Shown: positions 13,330-23,236 of the stretch, piece by piece
How the letters are laid out: every line of letters begins with the position of its first letter
Numbering within the stretch: position 1 is the first letter of the stretch
Source of the DNA: Chelydra serpentina
Lineage: Eukaryota > Chordata > Testudines > Chelydridae
Direction of reading: 5' to 3'
Length of the DNA stretch: 64,000 bases
NCBI GenBank assembly: GCA_037349315.1
Contig: JBAIAC010000608.1
Span: forward strand, 210,403 to 274,402
Program-made: the position numbers and the translations under genes
The notes under the pieces: model-generated
What the model was told of the DNA's origin: nothing
What the model saw: the letters and a program-made list of their open reading frames with translations, nothing else
Database searches by the model: none

Positions 13330-14900
13330 TGCTCAGCCCCGCCCCCGGCTCCCAATGGAGCCAGAGCCCCGCCCCCAGGCGCTGCCCCTCCCCCGGGCTG
13401 TGCCAGAGCCCCGCCCCCAGGCGCTGCCCCGCCCCCGGGCTGTGCCAGAGCCCCGCCCCCAGGCGCTGCCCCACCCCCGGCTCCCAATGGAGCCAGAGCC
13501 CCGCCCCCAGGAGATGCCCCGCCCCCAGGAGCTGCCCCGCCCCCGGGCTGTGCCAGAGCCCCGCCCCCAGGCGCTGCCCCGCCCCCGGCTCCCAATGGAG
13601 CCCGAGCCCCGTCCACAGGCGCTGCCCAACCCCCGGGCTGTGCCAGAGCCCCGCCCCCAGGCGCTGCCCCGCCCCCGGCTCACAATGGAGCCAGAGCACC
13701 GCCCCCAGGAGATGCCCCGCCCCCGGGCTGGACCAGAGCCCCGCCCCCAGGAGCTGCCCTGCCCCCGGGCTGTGCCAGAGCCCCGCCCACAGGCGCTGCC
13801 CAACCCCCGGGCTGTGCCAGAGCCCCGCCCCCAGGCGCTGCCCCGTCCCCGGCTCACAATGGAGCCAGAGCCCCGCCCCCAGGAGCTGCCCCGCCCCTGG
13901 CTCACAATGGAGCCAGAGCCCCGCCCCCAGGAGCTGCCCCGCCCCCGGGCTGTGCCAGAGCCCCGCCCCCAGGCTTTGCCCCGCCCCCGGCTCCCAATGG
14001 GGCTAGAGCCCCGCCCCCAGGAGCTGCCCCGCCCCGGCTCCCAATGGGGCTAGAGCCCCGCCCCCAGGTGCTGCCCCGCCCCCAGGCGCTGTCCCGCCCC
14101 CGGGCTGTGTCAGAGCCCCGCCCCCAGGAGCTGCCCCATCCCCATGCTGTTTCATAGCCCCGCCCCCAGGAGCTGCCCCGCCCCCGGGCTGTGCCAGAGC
14201 CCCGCCCCCAGGCGCTGCCCCGGCCCTGGCTCACAATGGGGCTAGAGCCCCGCCCCCAGGAACTGCCCCTCCCCTGGCTCACAATGGGACCAGAGCCCCG
14301 CTCCCAGGAGATGCCCTGCCCCCGGGCTGTGCCAGAGCCCCGCCCCCAGGCTTTGCCCCGCCCCCGGATCCCAATGGGGCTAGAGCCCCGCCCCCAGGAG
14401 CTGCCCCGCCCCGGCTCCCAAAGGGGCTAGATCCCCGCCCCCAGGCGCTGCCCCGCCCCTGGGCTGTGTCAGAGCCCCGCCCCCAGGAGCTGCCCCGTCC
14501 CCATGCTGTTTCATAGCCCCGCCCCCAGGAGCTGCCCCGCCCCCGGGCTGTGCCAGAGCCCCGCCCCCAGGCGCTGCCCCGCCCCCGGGCTGTGCCGGGG
14601 CCCTGCCCCCAGGCGCTGCCCCGCCCCCGGCTCACAATGGGGCTAGAGCCCCGCCCCCGGGCGCTGCCCCGCCCCCGGGCTGGGCCAGAGCCCCGCCCCC
14701 AGGAGCTGCCCTGCCCCCGGGCTGTGCCAGAGCCCCGCCCCCAGGAGCTGCCCTGCCCCCGGGCTGTGCCAGAGACCCGCCCCCAGGAGCTGCCCCGCTC
14801 CCCGGGCTGTGCCAGAGCCCCGCCCCCAGGAGCTGCCCCGCCCCCGGGCTGTGCCAGAGCCCCACCCCCAGGAGCTGCCCCGCCCCCGGGCTCCGGGCTT
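13330..14900 (-). repeat. GC-box minisatellite, short array
   Basis: Tandem units built from gccccgcccccaggcgctgc or ggagctgc, with linkers gggctgtgccaga or ggctcccaatggagccaga, run about 42 and 48 bp. The family is the same as the 30.1-45.0 kb array but in the opposite orientation: C-rich on the plus strand here, G-rich there. Each unit contains GC boxes (GGGGCGGGGC on the minus strand). The 15-250 residue open frames across it are repeat artefacts. Confidence 0.93.
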
Positions 14901-14996
14901 TGTTCTCCCGGGTCCCTGGTGCTCGCACTGAGCATGCAGTAACAGCTGTTAACACGCTCCCTGAGCTGGGCTGAAGAGGGCGGAAGCGGCTCCCGG

Positions 14997-15044
14997 GGCA
15001 GGCTGGGAGATGTAGTTCCTGGTGCTCCTGGAGCGGAAGTGACG
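14997..15044. promoter_or_regulatory. CpG-rich promoter core: ZNF143-type and ETS motifs
   Basis: The minus strand at 14997-15016 reads ACTACATCTCCCAGCCTGCC, a close match to the ZNF143/THAP11 motif (ACTACAnnTCCCAG). The plus strand at 15034-15044 reads CGGAAGTGACG, an ETS site merged with a CRE half-site. This pairing is typical of TATA-less, often bidirectional, housekeeping and zinc-finger promoters. It is flanked by the GC-box array on one side and a CpG-rich first-exon candidate on the other. The transcription start and direction are not visible from sequence alone. Confidence 0.6.
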
Positions 15045-15089
15045 TTGTGGACGCGCACGGGGCTCTGTGTGGCTCGTGCGCGGCCGTTG

Positions 15090-15160
15090 GCGCCTCACCC
15101 GGAGCCGTTGAAGAGTTTTGTGTCTCCCGGCTCTGGGCATGCGAAGATCCGGGGGGGGGG
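15090..15160 (-). other. Candidate 5' untranslated exon end of the KRAB gene
   Basis: On the minus strand, aaaactcttcaacggctccgg is followed by GTGAGGCGCC, a good donor at about 15097-15102. The next minus-strand coding landmark is the start exon near 9967, so this could be the upstream non-coding exon of that gene. The mirrored copy at about 11570-11605 has the same donor on the plus strand. No transcript evidence is available. Confidence 0.35.
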
Positions 15161-16105
15161 GGAGAAGAGCAGGTGACCCCCGAGGGGGGGAGAGAAAGGG
15201 GGGGGGGCTGAGACCCCCTCGGATTTACCGCTGCCCCCGGCCCTGGGGACCCCCCGCCCCGCCCCCTTTCTCCCCAGAGAGCCACGAGCCGCACCCAGGG
15301 TGCCCCCCCCTCCCCCACCCCTGAGCAGGTCTCTGCACCCCTCCCCCCGCGCACCCGAGTGTCTCCCCCGCCCCCCATGGGCGGCTCGGGGGGGCTCTGG
15401 GGTCACTGGCCAGGGACTCTGGGGACTCGGTCCCAGGGAATCTCTGGGGGGCCCCTGGCTGGGGACTGGGCTCTGGGGGGGTCGGGGGCCCCTGGCTGGG
15501 GGCTGGGAATGTGACATCACCGATTTTGCTTTTCTCCCCTCTGGAAAACTGCGGAAATTTCCGGTTCCCCTGGGAAAATTCATCCCCCTAGTCCTTGTCC
15601 TCGATCTCGGGGTGCGGGAGGGGCGAAGGGGGTTCACGCTGCCCCACAACGGTCTCTCCCACAGCGCTCTGGACTCGTTCTTCCTGAAACCTGGTGTCAC
15701 GGACACCACTGTTAATCCAGAGTCACTGCCTGGACAGACGAGGAGTGACTCCAGGTGGACAGTGGGGCAAATGAGATCAGCAATTCCCCCTGTGAGGAGG
15801 GGCTCTCATTAGCTGCTCCCCCCTGAGAGCTCAAGGGGGGAAGGCTGCTCCAACGCCCTGTCCCTCTCTGCTCAGGATATTGGGGTTCAGCTTCCTGGGT
15901 CAGACCCTGCAGCCTCCATCGTGATCTGGCCGACCAGGCTTAGCAGCTGCTGCTCCCCCAGCGGGGTCTGTGCTGGGAAGTGACCTTAATTAAACCTTCT
16001 TCTCTGCCCGGCCAGGTGATGACTTTCTCCAGCTGGCACCAGCCCCCCTAGGGCAGCCCTGAGCCCGGTAAATACTAAATTCTGAGCCAGAGATTCCAGG
16101 TAACT
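15110..16105 (-). repeat. Inverted-repeat arm, pairs with 10700-11590
   Basis: This is the reverse-complement copy of 10700-11590, including cctgaaacctggtgtcacgg and ctgcagcctccatcgtgatc. It includes, at about 15440-15510, two to three copies of the motif cccctggctgggg plus ctgggctctggggg, which is the unit of the large 27.2-30.1 kb minisatellite. Confidence 0.85.
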
Positions 16106-16109
16106 CCGG

Positions 16110-16560
16110 GGATCCCCCCCCCAGTTTATCAGCTCCCCCCCCGCCCCCGGCCCCGCCCCCCCGCCCCCCATGGCCATTTCCCGTCTCCCCGGGAATTGAG
16201 CTGGGGGGGATTTTCCCGCCCGTTCGATCCGCCCCGATTTGTCCTTGTCTGGGGGAAGTTGCTGCCCGGAGCCACCCCCCGAACAGGGCTGCCCCGGCCT
16301 GGGCTGGGCCGAGATGCCCGGTCTCTGCCCAGGCGGGGAAGGGGGGAGCACGTGCCCCCATGGGCACTGCCCGGCCCCCGTGTCCCCGGCCCACCTGCTG
16401 CCCCCCAACTGCCCCACCAGCCATCCCCCACTGCTGCCCCCTTCCCTGGGCCAGGGTCCCTTCAGCTCCCCCCCCTGCCCTCTGAGAGCAGCTCCCCAAA
16501 GGGCTCCCCGCTGCCCTGTGAATGGGGGGGGGGGACCGGCACTTTGTGTTCATGTATTGG
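16110..16560. other. GC-rich, no gene recognised
   Basis: C-rich sequence with open frames on both strands and no recognisable domain. Parts resemble 12060-12130 (cagtttatc, gttcgatccg-like blocks), so it may belong to the same inverted-duplication system. Confidence 0.4.
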
Positions 16561-17110
16561 ACAGTCCTATAAAATCCAGTCACACAGCCCCCCTTTTCCC
16601 TCTAGTTATTTAATAGCAACATGAAATCCCCTCAGTTCTTGGTGTTTTTCTCTCGTGTTATCAATTGTGTAGTTTGTGTCACGTTTTCTCATATCTCAAA
16701 GATTGGTATAAAATACCCTAAACATTTGCCCCACTTACTCTCTACTTGTCTATTTCTAATTGAATATGCCCTGAGATTTTCCCCTGTCGCTCTCATTATA
16801 AAATACTAAAACAATCAGATTTACATCTTTTTCTCAGATTCTTAAATATAAATATGGATATAAAATGTTGCCCATTTCCTCTCTCTTCATGTATCAGATA
16901 TTGATGTGAAACACTCAGATTTTACATCATATCAACCACTGATATAAAATCCCTCTGATTTTCCACTTTCCTGTCTATAATTTGCAAAAATGGATCCAAA
17001 ATCCCTCAGATTTCCACCCTTTCTGTTTCATTTCTGAACATTGATCTCAAATCTCAGGATTTCTCTCTTTCAACCTCATTATCAAATGTCAATTATAAAT
17101 CCTTTTGTGT
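16560..17110. repeat. AT-rich degenerate tandem repeat, unit about 50 bp
   Basis: The motif tataaaatccctcagatttt recurs in diverged form, with the last units at about 16941, 16992, 17043 and 17094, spaced close to 51 bp. Earlier units are more irregular. It is non-coding. It stands out sharply against the GC-rich surroundings. Confidence 0.6.
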
Positions 17111-17699
17111 TTGGGGCTGTTCGCCATGTTTCTAAATCCCAGCAAATTCTCCTTCCTTGGAGGGAACCTGTTGCTCTGAGTCGTTCTCCATCTTGGATGT
17201 TGCAGGGGGTTAAATTTTGCAGTGATCATCTTTCTCGTCTCTCTCCTTTCAGAATCATTTCTTCCCCCCCTTTCTCTCTGTTAAACTGTTTGCCAATGAA
17301 AGAGACCAGCCACCTATTTAATACACATCAAACCCAGAGGCCACCCCCTGTTTGGGGATAAATGGCCCACACCTGGTAACAGGAGAGTTGGCTGGACCTT
17401 TTTCTTTTCTCCGTCTGGCACAGGATGAGGAGGTCACTCTGAGGGCAGCGTAGGTCCAGACATATCGCAAACCCCACGACAAATGGCCTCCATGAGGGGT
17501 TGCTTCCCGCAGTGCTAAGATGCAGCCACCTCTGGGGTGGATCCATGGTGGCCATTATTTGCTAGTGACAGGCCATGGACATTTCTTACCTGTTTTGGGC
17601 CTCCAGGCCTTCCATTCTCCTGTTTAAAGAAGCGTCCCCCAGGGCTCCCTCTGCCTGTGTGTCAGGCCAGCAGGGGGCGGTGATAACTGGTAACCCACT
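17110..17699. other. No gene recognised; flank of the ERV 3' LTR
   Basis: Ordinary DNA between the AT-rich repeat and the retroviral LTR. No domain or RNA gene is visible. Confidence 0.4.
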
Positions 17700-18081
17700 T
17701 GTTACTGAAATATCGGGTCCGCCTAGCTGAGAGCCAATAACAGCCAGACAGGGATAAGGAAAGAAAAGTACTTTATTCTGCAAAATAAGGGAAGTCTGTA
17801 CCAAGTGACAGGACTTCAATTAACATAGAAATTACAGGTCTTTTATACACACTTAGACAAAGCCCTGGTGTGTTAACATTTGATTGGTGGTTACCAGATC
17901 TCAGATGTCTGTTATCTGGTCAGTAAAAACTGGTATAGAAATAACTATCTCAGCTGGAAAACACTATTCTTGTGTAGGCGAAGGACAACTGTAAAAATGC
18001 AAGGTCTTGCGTAGGCGAGGTGTCTACTTCCACCTAGTGGTCTCTGATTACCATGGCTGCTGACTGATTATGACTTTCACA
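17700..18081 (-). mobile_element. 3' LTR of the ERV (about 382 bp)
   Basis: The LTR begins TGTGAAAG at 18081, directly after a G-rich polypurine tract (18082-18091 on the complement), and ends CAGTAACA at 17700, giving the canonical TG...CA ends. TATAAAAG lies at 17840-17847 and AATAAA at 17772-17777, both on the minus strand and in the right order for U3-R-U5. The 5' LTR is absent, so no age estimate from LTR divergence is possible. Confidence 0.88.
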
Positions 18082-19666
18082 GTCCCCCCTCGGGCCTGAC
18101 AAAAATCCCAAATTGTCAGGCCCGTTCCGCAATTTACGATCAAGTTGAAGGGACAGATACTGGGTTTTCCCTCGGGTAACAGAGCTTTTGGTGACAGCGG
18201 TACACAGACATTTTGCACATTGTAACATTACCCAAATAACACATAGAAAGAAAAGAAAAAAAATGATCCACTTAACAATTGTTCGGAAAAGCCCTGTAAA
18301 CCATGACCCAAGGTCTGGGAGCAGATCCTCAAAACTAAAGGTATGATCGAGGGATATAGCGTGAAAAACAACAGCAGCATTCTTAATAGCTTGTAAATCC
18401 TTCTCAATTAAACCAGAGTGATTAACATAAAAACAGCATTTTTCCCCAATGCGAGCACAAGCACCCCCCAATTCAGCATTCATAGCATCTAACACACGTC
18501 TATTTTGCAATATAACTTCTGCTATTTTATCAACTTCTCCTTGTAACTTTTGAAAAACATCAATGGAGACATTAGCTATTTTTTCTAATTCAGCAGAAAT
18601 ATTTACAACCGCCTTTTCTAGCTCTGCTACTCCCAACCCAGGAATGAGCGCTCGAACAAAGGAATGAAACCCCGTTTGCCTGACCACGAGGGGATTCTTG
18701 GCACGCTTTGTTCGAGTCCTTATGGGGGGGTTGAAGAGCCTATGAGAATAGCTTCCCAGGTTAAGGATCTGACTTGAGTCTGTTTTATTTATTTGGACAT
18801 CTGGTATTACTCGGGCCACACCACATCGACCCCGCCAACCTGGGGGAAGGGCTTTGTAGGCACTGTGGCCACAGATGAAATACAAGCCGGGGGTCTCTAA
18901 GTAAAGGGTAAGGGTACTTCCTGCAATTCGATGGCGCCAGTCCACCCTAACATCCCGGTGCTTAGAGTTACCTAGTATTCGGTCTTGACACCTCCAATGG
19001 GACACATTTAAGTGGCCTAGGGCATGGGTATTATTCAGGATGCCCCCACAGTAGGTAACAGCAAATAAGGTAGATATGAAACCTGTAAGTGTTCCCAGGT
19101 GTTTTGGACAACCAGAAATCCTTTCGAGAGATAAGTGAGGCAACAGAATGCCAGAGTGAACATCCATATAGTATGTATGTGTTTCATTTATGGGGCCTAA
19201 TGGGCGGAATGACGGAAGCCACTGCCCCTGATAACACACGCCTGTTGATTTTACAATTAAAGCCCTTTGCTGAAGGCAAGGTGTATTCTGGGCTTTTTTT
19301 TGGAAATTTTAAGGGGTAAAGGGTCCCATTTCTAATATCAAACTGAAGGGTTTGGTTACAGGCCTCAGGGGGGAGATAACCCATTTCCCTCCCAGTTCCT
19401 TGATCATTCTCAAAACAAAGGGGCAATGTAAATCCAATCCCAAGAATATCAAAGAGAGGGACCCCCCTTGCCGCCCAGGAATAATGCCAAATCTCAGATG
19501 TTTTCCCATAGTTATTATAATGGTGTTTCCCAACCCACACCCATTCAGTTTTCCGTACTACCTGTATGGAGAGTACTTCAGAGAGGTTTGCAGGTATACC
19601 CCATAGCCCTATTCCTTCCTCAGAACGGGTATGGTGACACAGCCAGCAATCAAATAAGTGTCCCAA
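18034..19666 (-). pseudogene. env: ERV env pseudogene, frameshifted
   Basis: The envelope precursor normally gives a surface subunit and a membrane-anchored fusion subunit. A 160-codon frame from 19666 holds the first part of the surface subunit. The frame then shifts near 19235-19245, and a 401-codon frame continues to 18034. The latter has a furin-type RTKR site, a heptad-rich region, the CX6CC motif (CARIGEKCC) and one hydrophobic anchor (IIFFLFFLCVIWVML) near the C-terminus. The reading frame runs on through the polypurine tract and about 48 bases into the LTR, which is unusual for this class. The single shift breaks the precursor, so no full product is expected. Confidence 0.87.
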
Positions 19667-19781
19667 TGTGGCCAGTCATTGCAGGGACCTGGCCGCTGGG
19701 TGGGGGTTGGCATGTAGAAAGGGAAAAATCAAAAAAAAGTAGCCACTGTATCACTGGCTGCGAATTCATAATGATACAGTC

Positions 19782-20929
19782 TCAGGATTTAGTCCGTCTG
19801 AACAAGAGTTTCAGTCCTTCCAGAGGTTCAGCTTTCCAAGTATCGTCTGCTTCTGGCTCTTCCGGGTCGCGGTGGGAAGAGCTGGCGGGGCTCCCTCGAA
19901 GTCCGGAGTCGTCTGCTTCTGGCCCCGGCCTAGGGGCTCGCTTGACTCGGGTGTGGTGAATCCAAGTGTCTCGTTCCCTCACTCGAATGGCAGTATGGGA
20001 AGTAAGAAGGACTTGGAAAGGGCCCGCCCACCGGGGTTCGAGAGGTTCGTGTTTCCACTCTTTTACATAGACCCAATCCCCTGGCTTGATCCGGTGAGCA
20101 GGCACATCAGCAGGTAGGGACTGAAATTGAGCTGCATACCTGTGGAGAGACATGAGAGTGGTTTGGAGGGAAATAACATATCTGGTCAGCTCCTCGTCAT
20201 CCCATGTAGCCAAATCAGTCACAGGTCCTGGGTCGGCAAATCCGGTGTATGGCCTGCCAAATAAAAGTTCAAAAGGTGAAAGACAGAGTCTGCCCCTAGG
20301 GGCAGTGCGGACTGCCAAGAGGGCCAGAGGCAGGGCCTGAAGCCACTTCAACCCAGTCTGTGCACACAGTTTGGAGAGTTTTAGTTTTAAGGTTTGGTTC
20401 ATTATTTCCACTTGTCCAGATGATGGTGGTCTCCAAGGGGTGTGTAGAAGCCAGGAAATACCTAGGGCCTTAGCAATGTATTGAATAACTTGGGCAGTAA
20501 AGTGTGTTCCTTGATCAGAGTCAATAGACCTAGGAGGCCCAAACCTAGGAATGACGTGGTTTAGTAAAGTCTTTCCTACTTCCAAGGCAGTTGCTCGTCT
20601 GGTTGGAAATGCTTCCAGCCGGTCAATTGGCACACAATCACAATCACAAGAAGATACTGGTAGCCTTGGCACTTAGCCATTTCTGAGTGGTCAATTTGGA
20701 GCCGTTCAAAGGGCATGTATGCCCATAACCTTGCACCGGGGGGGGCCTTTTGGTTCCCCCTTGGATTGAATTTTGCACAAATGTCACAGGTAGCAAGAAC
20801 TCGTTTAGCTTCCTGGAATACCCCAGGGGCATACCAAAGTCTATTTATAGTAGCAGCCATGGCCTCTACTCCACCATGTGTTTCTTGGTGTAATTTAAGT
20901 AGGGCAGGCCACAAAGCAGCTCTGGGCAA
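19782..20929 (-). pseudogene. pol: ERV integrase region, frameshifted
   Basis: Integrase inserts viral DNA into the host genome. The upstream frame (20929-20576) has the H2C2 zinc-binding N-terminus (H...H then CDIC) and the start of the catalytic core with LQIDH. A shift near 20600-20640 moves the rest into another frame (to 19782), with IDSDQGTHF (second Asp), SSGQVEIMNQTLK (catalytic Glu) and the C-terminal domain. All key residues can be found, but not in one frame. Confidence 0.88.
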
Positions 20930-20959
20930 GGCTCTTCTCCCATCAGGCTCTGCCCAAAG

Positions 20960-21250
20960 TTAGCCTGTGGCATGGCAAACTCCAAAGGCATATTTCGAGT
21001 CAGTATAAATGTTTACAGACTGACCTGCTGCCAACTCACATGCTCGGGTGAGGGCTATCAATTCTGCCGCCTGGGCTGAGGTGGAGGGTCCCAGAGGCGC
21101 AGACTGTAATACCTCAAACTGAGTAGTTACTGCAAATCCAGATATCCGTTGGCCCTCCACGACCCTCGCAGAGCCATCTGTACAGTTCCAGCTCAGCATT
21201 TGGAATGGGCATATCTGAAAGATCTGCTCGGGGTTTTTTGGATGTTGCAC
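20960..21250 (-). pseudogene. pol: ERV RNase H fragment
   Basis: This frame holds the RNase H signature pieces DGSARV, AELIAL and YTDSKYAFGVCHATG, then a TAA at 20960-20962 where a coding triplet (probably CAA) is expected before LWA. RNase H degrades RNA of the RNA-DNA hybrid. The frame is partial and closed by the stop. Confidence 0.85.
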
Positions 21251-21265
21251 TACTTGAAGACGAGT

Positions 21266-21622
21266 TCAGGTCAGCTGTTCTGATCTCCCAGTCTCTGGAT
21301 CGGTCCATGTAAATGCAAAAATATCCCAGCTGTCTTGATCTAGAGGAATACTGAAAAAGGCATTACACAAATCTATCACAGAATAGCATACGGTACCTGT
21401 TGGAATGGCAGTCAGGATCGTATAAGGATTAGGTACCACATTGTGTTTTGCTTGTACAACCTTATTTACTGCACGTAAATCTTGGACAAATCGGTATACC
21501 GGTTTCCCATCTGGATCCATGTCAGGTTTTCTTACTGGCAGGATGGGAGTATTGAAAGGAGATTTGGTGTGAACTAACGCTCCCAACCATAGGAATGTGC
21601 TATTAGGAGGGTATAGACACAC
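21266..21622 (-). pseudogene. pol: ERV reverse transcriptase fragment
   Basis: The fragment covers the fingers and first palm part: SPFNTPILPV, KPVYRFVQDLRAVNK, VPNPYT and the YSVIDLCNAFFSIPL block with the first catalytic Asp. It stops after FAFTWTDPETG, and RNase H follows within about 20 bases, so the YxDD box, thumb and connection domain are deleted. It is also cut at its N-terminus. Confidence 0.88.
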
Positions 21623-21839
21623 AGGGCTGAGTCCCCACAGGGCTGTTTCGGGGCCTCCAGTCCCCCACCCCAGGACAGAGGGGGCAGTAACCTCACATCA
21701 CCCCTTTGTGACTCCCAGGGGCCCTACAGGGACAGCAGCTCCATGCTGGGCTCTTGGGCCCCCCAAAGCACCTGGGGGGAGGGGGCGGTTCAACTCCCAT
21801 GTCAGGGGGCTCCTGCTGCCTGGAGGTGACCAGATGCTC

Positions 21840-22170
21840 ACAGCCCCTCCCCCTCACACTGACACCCCCATGGACCCTCCCCCTCACAGCCCCTCCCCTC
21901 ACACTGACACCCCCATGGACCCTCCCCCTCACAGCCCCTCCCCCTCACACTGACACCCCCATGGACCCTCCCCCTCACAGCCCCTCCCCTCACAGACACT
22001 CCATAGCCCTCCCCCTCACAGCCCCTCCCCCTCACACTGACACCCCCATGGACCCTCCCCCTCACAGCCCCTCCCCTCACACAGACACCCCCATGGACTC
22101 TCCCCATCACAGCCCCTCCCCCTCACACTGACACCCCCATGGACCCTCCCCCTCACAGCCCCTCCCTTCA
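21840..22170 (-). repeat. 46-bp minisatellite, about 7 copies
   Basis: The unit on the plus strand is cccctccccctcacactgac followed by acccccatggaccctccccctcaca. It is the inverted counterpart of the much longer array at 50100-51300, and both sit at the same edge of the inverted duplication. Confidence 0.93.
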
Positions 22171-22691
22171 CACACGCAGGGACTTGTTCACTGGGCTCTG
22201 ACATTACAAACCCAGGGGGGAGGTTTCTGAGGATTTACTCCCTGAGCCCCTCCCCCTCTCACCGCTCCCCTGAGTGCAGAGGGGCTGGGCTCAGGCAGCC
22301 AGTTTCACCCAGGGATTTCCCAGCCCAGGCCCCCGAGTCTCCTCTGCCCGTATCTACCAGTGACACTGCGCGTGGGCGGCGGCTACAAGGGGCTCGGGGA
22401 GGCTGAACCTCCCCAAACGGGGCAAGAAATGCTGGTGGGACGCACCCGCCTTGGAGGGGGGCTGGGCCGCTGCCTTGGGACAGACCCTCCCGAGGAGTGG
22501 GGGAGCCACCGGCACTCAGACCTCACGCACAGGCCTGGCTCTCGCCTTCAGCCCAGGCAGCCAGAGGGGCCGGGGAGCTCCCTGGCAGTCCCACACCTCA
22601 GCCACCTCTTGCCTCATGGCCTCGGCTCCTGGCGCTCTGCTGGTCGCCCCGTCGCTTGAAGGCCCAGAGCAATAAGAAACAAGCACCAGCC

Positions 22692-22763
22692 TAGCAGAGG
22701 ATGGTTTCGATCCACCGACCTCTGGGTTATGGGCCCAGCACGCTGCCGCTGCGCCACTCTGCT
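22692..22763 (-). tRNA. tRNA-iMet (CAT)
   Basis: A 72-bp initiator-Met tRNA: AGCAGAGTGG at the 5' end, CCCATAACCC around the CAT anticodon and GGATCGAAACC as the B box. The A1:U72 end and AUCGAAA T-loop are initiator hallmarks. All stems pair. It differs from the usual vertebrate sequence, as I recall it, at two or so positions (D-loop GGCAGCG, variable region GTCGG). No clear T-run follows on its strand within about 25 bases. Confidence 0.88.
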
Positions 22764-23163
22764 GGGTCTCTGCCTCCAGCATCCAGCACCCAGCCTCCAG
22801 CATCCACACTAGCGCATTGCGAGCGCTGGCGCTGGCCAGCAGAGATCTCAGCCACAATGCCCCAGATGGGCAAACGCTGTGGGCTCCTGAAGCCTCTGCC
22901 CCCCTATGGATGTGGGCTTTTGTTCTTCCCTTGCTCTTTCTCAGCAGGGGAAGGAAAGTAGCTCTCCTTCAAGCTGGAGTCACAAGGGCGAGGTAAGGAT
23001 GCCTTCCTGGGAGCCGGCTCCAGTTCTTTGCTCTACCAGCCGACCCACCGACGAGCTGCCACCACTTTCTCCAGGTTCGCCCAGCGGTGTGTGCCAGGGC
23101 GAGCGCCAGCCAAGCGGATGGAGTTTGAAGGGAAGGGGCAGAAACCTGAAAAAGAGTGAGAGA

Positions 23164-23236
23164 GTTTCTGTGGTGTTGTGGTTATCATGTTTGCCTAACA
23201 TGCAAAAGGCCCCTGGTTCGAAACCAGGCAGAAACA
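23164..23236 (+). tRNA. tRNA-Val (AAC)
   Basis: A 73-bp gene with GTTTCTG/CAGAAAC acceptor stem, TTGCCTAACATGC anticodon arm (anticodon AAC) and B box GGTTCGAAACC. TTTT at 23248-23251 is a suitable Pol III terminator. The A box has a T where A is usual (TGGTGTTGTGG), and the remaining arms pair well. Confidence 0.9.

Larger units (their letters stand above)
17700..21622 (-). mobile_element. 5'-truncated class I endogenous retrovirus
   Basis: Reading on the minus strand, the order is partial reverse transcriptase, RNase H, integrase, env, polypurine tract, 3' LTR. The 5' LTR, gag, protease and the start of pol are missing beyond 21622. Pol and env both carry frameshifts or stops, so the copy cannot encode a functional virus. 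The env TM has the CX6CC cysteine pattern of gamma-type (class I) elements. A 46-bp minisatellite and the tRNA-bearing duplication follow on the truncated side. Confidence 0.9.

Noticed and set aside
12698..13699. 333-codon Cys/Val-rich frame on the minus strand
   Set aside because: It runs through the CA microsatellite and the GC-box array. The Cys-Val dipeptides are simply (TG)n.
21840..22170. Possible CRISPR-like array (regular repeats)
   Set aside because: The repeats are contiguous, with no unique spacers between them, and the context is vertebrate DNA.
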